Assembly: GCA_902805545.1 (NCBI GenBank)
Contig: CADCTD010000185.1
Coordinates: 33,624 to 97,623, forward strand
DNA: 64,000 nt
Direction: 5' to 3'
From: an uncultured Craurococcus sp.
Lineage (GTDB): Bacteria; Pseudomonadota; Alphaproteobacteria; Acetobacterales; Acetobacteraceae
Part shown: in pieces, positions 60,416 to 64,000 of the stretch
Position numbering within the stretch: position 1 is the first letter of the stretch
How the letters are laid out: each line of letters starts with the position of its first letter
Program-made: the position numbers and the translations under genes
The notes under the pieces: model-generated
Databases searched by the model: none
Seen by the model: only the letters and a program-made list of their open reading frames with translations
What the model was told of the DNA's origin: nothing

Positions 60416-61504
60416 TTAGCGCCGGTCGGCGGGCGTGTCACCGGAAAGCGCGGCCTGCTGGACGCGGAGCGCCTGGGCGGTCTCCGCCACGTCATGCACG
60501 CGGAGGATGGCGCCGCCGCGGGAGGCGGCGAAGAGGGCCGCGGCGACGCTGCCGGGCATGCGGGCCTTGCCGCCCTCCACGGCGCCGGAGAGGCGGCCGA
60601 TCGAGCGTTTGCGCGAGGCGCCGACCAGCAGCGGGCAGCCGAGGCCGGCGAGCAGCGGCAGGCGGTGCAGGAGGGCGAGGTTGTGCTCCAGCAGCTTGCC
60701 GAAGCCCAAGCCCGGATCGAGGGCGATGCGGTGGCGCGGAATGCCGGCGGCCTCGGCGGCGGCGAGGCGGCCGGCGAGGAAAGCGCCGACATCGAGGGCC
60801 ACGTCGTCATAGCGCGGGTCCTCCTGCATGGAGCGCGGGTCGTCGCCGAGCATGTGCATGAGGATGAGCGGGGCGCCGGCCTCCGCCACCACCTGCGCCG
60901 CGCTCGGGTCGTGGCGCAGGGCGGAGACATCGTTGACGATGCGGGCACCGCCGGCCAGGGCCTCCCGCATGGTGAGCGCGTTGCGGGTATCGACCGAGAG
61001 GGGGGCGAGCGGGGCCAGGGCGCGGATGACGGGGAGGATGCGCCGGCATTCCTCCTCCGGCGGGACGGGGGCCGCGCCGGGGCGGGTGCTCTCGCCGCCG
61101 ATGTCGAGCATGTCGGCGCCGGCGGCGAGCATGGCCTGGCCCTGGGCGAGGGCGGCCTCGACCAGCGCCTCGCCCTCGAGGCCGGCGGCAAGGAGGCCGT
61201 CGCCGGAGACGCTGTCGGGGGTGATGTTGACGACGCCCATCACCAGCGGGGCGCCGGGACCGAGGCGGGGAACGAGGCCGGCGAAGGGCGCCGGGGCCTC
61301 AATGAGCGGCGGCAGAAGGCCGCGCCACTCGGGGGGGATCGTGGCGACGGGGAGCAGCAGGGGCTCGGCGCCGCGGGCGATGAGCCGGGCCAGGGTGAAG
61401 GCGATGGGGCCGCCCTGGAGCGGGAGGGCAAGGCCGGCCTCGATCGCCGAGGTGGCGGCGGGGCCGGTCAGCAGGCCGAGCGGCTCGATCCAACGGTCGG
61501 GCAT
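60416..61504 (-). CDS. folP: Dihydropteroate synthase
   Basis: A 362-residue enzyme joining p-aminobenzoate to the pterin diphosphate in folate synthesis. The TIM barrel has MGVVNITPDSVSGDGLL, DIGGESTRPGAAPV, SVDTRNA, LDPGLGFGK and LVGASRKR. About 85 extra residues precede the barrel; this N-terminal extension has no motif I recognise. The pterin loop reads TPDSVSGDG where most enzymes have TPDSFSDGG. Sulfonamides are the known inhibitors of the family. Confidence 0.94.
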   Translation of the reverse strand: MPDRWIEPLGLLTGPAATSAIEAGLALPLQGGPIAFTLARLIARGAEPLLLPVATIPPEWRGLLPPLIEAPAPFAGLVPRLGPGAPLVMGVVNITPDSVSGDGLLAAGLEGEALVEAALAQGQAMLAAGADMLDIGGESTRPGAAPVPPEEECRRILPVIRALAPLAPLSVDTRNALTMREALAGGARIVNDVSALRHDPSAAQVVAEAGAPLILMHMLGDDPRSMQEDPRYDDVALDVGAFLAGRLAAAEAAGIPRHRIALDPGLGFGKLLEHNLALLHRLPLLAGLGCPLLVGASRKRSIGRLSGAVEGGKARMPGSVAAALFAASRGGAILRVHDVAETAQALRVQQAALSGDTPADRR

Positions 61505-61522
61505 GGCATCCCCCGAAACGCA

Positions 61523-61548
61523 ATCAGCGCGCCCGGAGGCGCGCTGAT
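61523..61548 (-). terminator. Terminator-like hairpin between ftsH and folP
   Basis: A perfect 10-bp stem (ATCAGCGCGC / GCGCGCTGAT) with a CCGGAG loop, 26 bp past the ftsH stop and before the folP start. On the minus strand a weak TTGCGTTTC stretch follows. It may reduce read-through from ftsH into folP. Confidence 0.6.
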
Positions 61549-61574
61549 CGTTGGTCCTGTGGCTGGCGACCGGC

Positions 61575-63521
<1,947 letters not shown>

Positions 63522-63571
63522 GGCCCCGATCGGGCCCTGGTGCCTCAGGCTCTGCCCAAGGCCAGCGATCC

Positions 63572-64000
63572 CTAAGATAGGGAGGCGAACCCCGGCCGTG
63601 AATGCCCCCGATGCGACAAGACCATGCCGCCCGCGGAAGTGACCCCAGCGACCGCCTCCCCGGCCGGGAGGGACCCAACCGAGGCGAACACTGCCCGGAA
63701 GGGCTTGCAGCGATCTGGATCAGGATAATCCAGAGCGGGGACGGCGACCAGCATTCCGTTCTCGCGGATCGCGGGCAGCCCGGCGAGCAGGGCGGCGGGC
63801 CAGGCGGGGACGCCAGGGGCGCAGGCGCGGCGGAGCCGGGCGGCATCGGCGGGGCCGAGGGCGCCGAGGCTGTGGCCGGGGGCGCCGGGGCCGGTGAGGC
63901 GGAAGCGCCCGTCCCAAAGGGCGCCTTGCAGCGCCTCGACCGGCGGGGCGAGCCCAGCCGGCTCGCGGATGAGGAGCCAGGTGCCGCGGCGGGGGCGGAG
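63572..64000 (-). CDS. tilS: tRNA(Ile)-lysidine synthase C-terminal part (5' end cut by window edge)
   Basis: An open frame entering from the right edge and ending 50 bp before ftsH; 142 residues are visible. The pattern [22 protein letters not shown], a proline-rich middle and [15 protein letters not shown] is typical of the TilS C-terminal domain, which binds tRNA. The position immediately before ftsH supports this. The catalytic PP-loop SGGxDS lies outside the window. Confidence 0.78.
   Translation of the reverse strand, partial: LRPRRGTWLLIREPAGLAPPVEALQGALWDGRFRLTGPGAPGHSLGALGPADAARLRRACAPGVPAWPAALLAGLPAIRENGMLVAVPALDYPDPDRCKPFRAVFASVGSLPAGEAVAGVTSAGGMVLSHRGHSRPGFASLS

Overview
The window is about 70% GC and densely coded, with alphaproteobacterial genes and gene orders: tilS next to ftsH, thiD/glmM/folP close together, a split PurS/PurQ/PurL, a monothiol Grx4 beside BolA, and an alphaproteobacterial-type SerC with SerA. 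The codon use, the tripartite-tricarboxylate (Bug) receptor and the many SDR, amidohydrolase and FAH enzymes fit a Roseomonas-like member of the Acetobacteraceae. That placement is inference, because no rRNA is present. It reads as ordinary chromosome: no IS, phage, integrase or CRISPR was seen.

Layout. 1-7.1 kb: catabolic enzymes (class V aminotransferase cut by the left edge, FAD monooxygenase with a coupled small protein, SDR, amidohydrolase, SnoaL-like protein, Bug receptor), interrupted by rpmB. 7.1-12.9 kb: small secreted charged protein, Tat-exported Gfo/Idh/MocA oxidoreductase, tRNA-Tyr, a methyltransferase pair, and an animal-type heme peroxidase with a small unknown partner. 12.9-19.5 kb: a minus-strand operon of an Ig-like/RTX giant protein, a YcaO enzyme and a SARP/BTAD-TPR regulator. 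19.7-25.8 kb: purC-purS-(small membrane protein)-purQ, a convergent LCCL-OmpA protein, purL, bolA and grxD. 26-33 kb: Lon-like AAA+ ATPase without protease, nadE, cysteine hydrolase, esterase lipoprotein, GST and an anion permease. 33.5-38.6 kb: SDR, beta-hydroxyacid dehydrogenase, DUF2188-like protein, then GT9, GT4 and an Ldh-type dehydrogenase. 38.8-41.9 kb: a photoactive yellow protein (PYP) gene divergent from its chromophore ligase, which overlaps an MCP-PilZ gene. 41.9-50.8 kb: amidase, unknown lipoprotein, FAH enzyme, hydrolase, epimerase, TPR protein, alcohol dehydrogenase and enoyl-CoA hydratase. 50.9-64 kb: serC-serA, DUF1217 protein, pgm, AI-2E-type permease, a folP-glmM-thiD-phzF run, ftsH, and tilS cut by the right edge.

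The most distinctive system is the photosensory cluster at 38.8-41.9 kb. PYP (chromophore Cys68) is transcribed away from a PYP-type 4-coumarate:CoA ligase. The ligase stop codon overlaps the start of a chemoreceptor that has almost no periplasmic part and ends in a PilZ (c-di-GMP) domain. This suggests a blue-light receptor wired to chemotaxis and c-di-GMP signalling. No tyrosine ammonia-lyase gene is in the window, so p-coumarate must come from elsewhere. A second unusual unit is the RTX/Ig - YcaO - SARP operon. A family of palindromic intergenic repeats lies directly after four stop codons.
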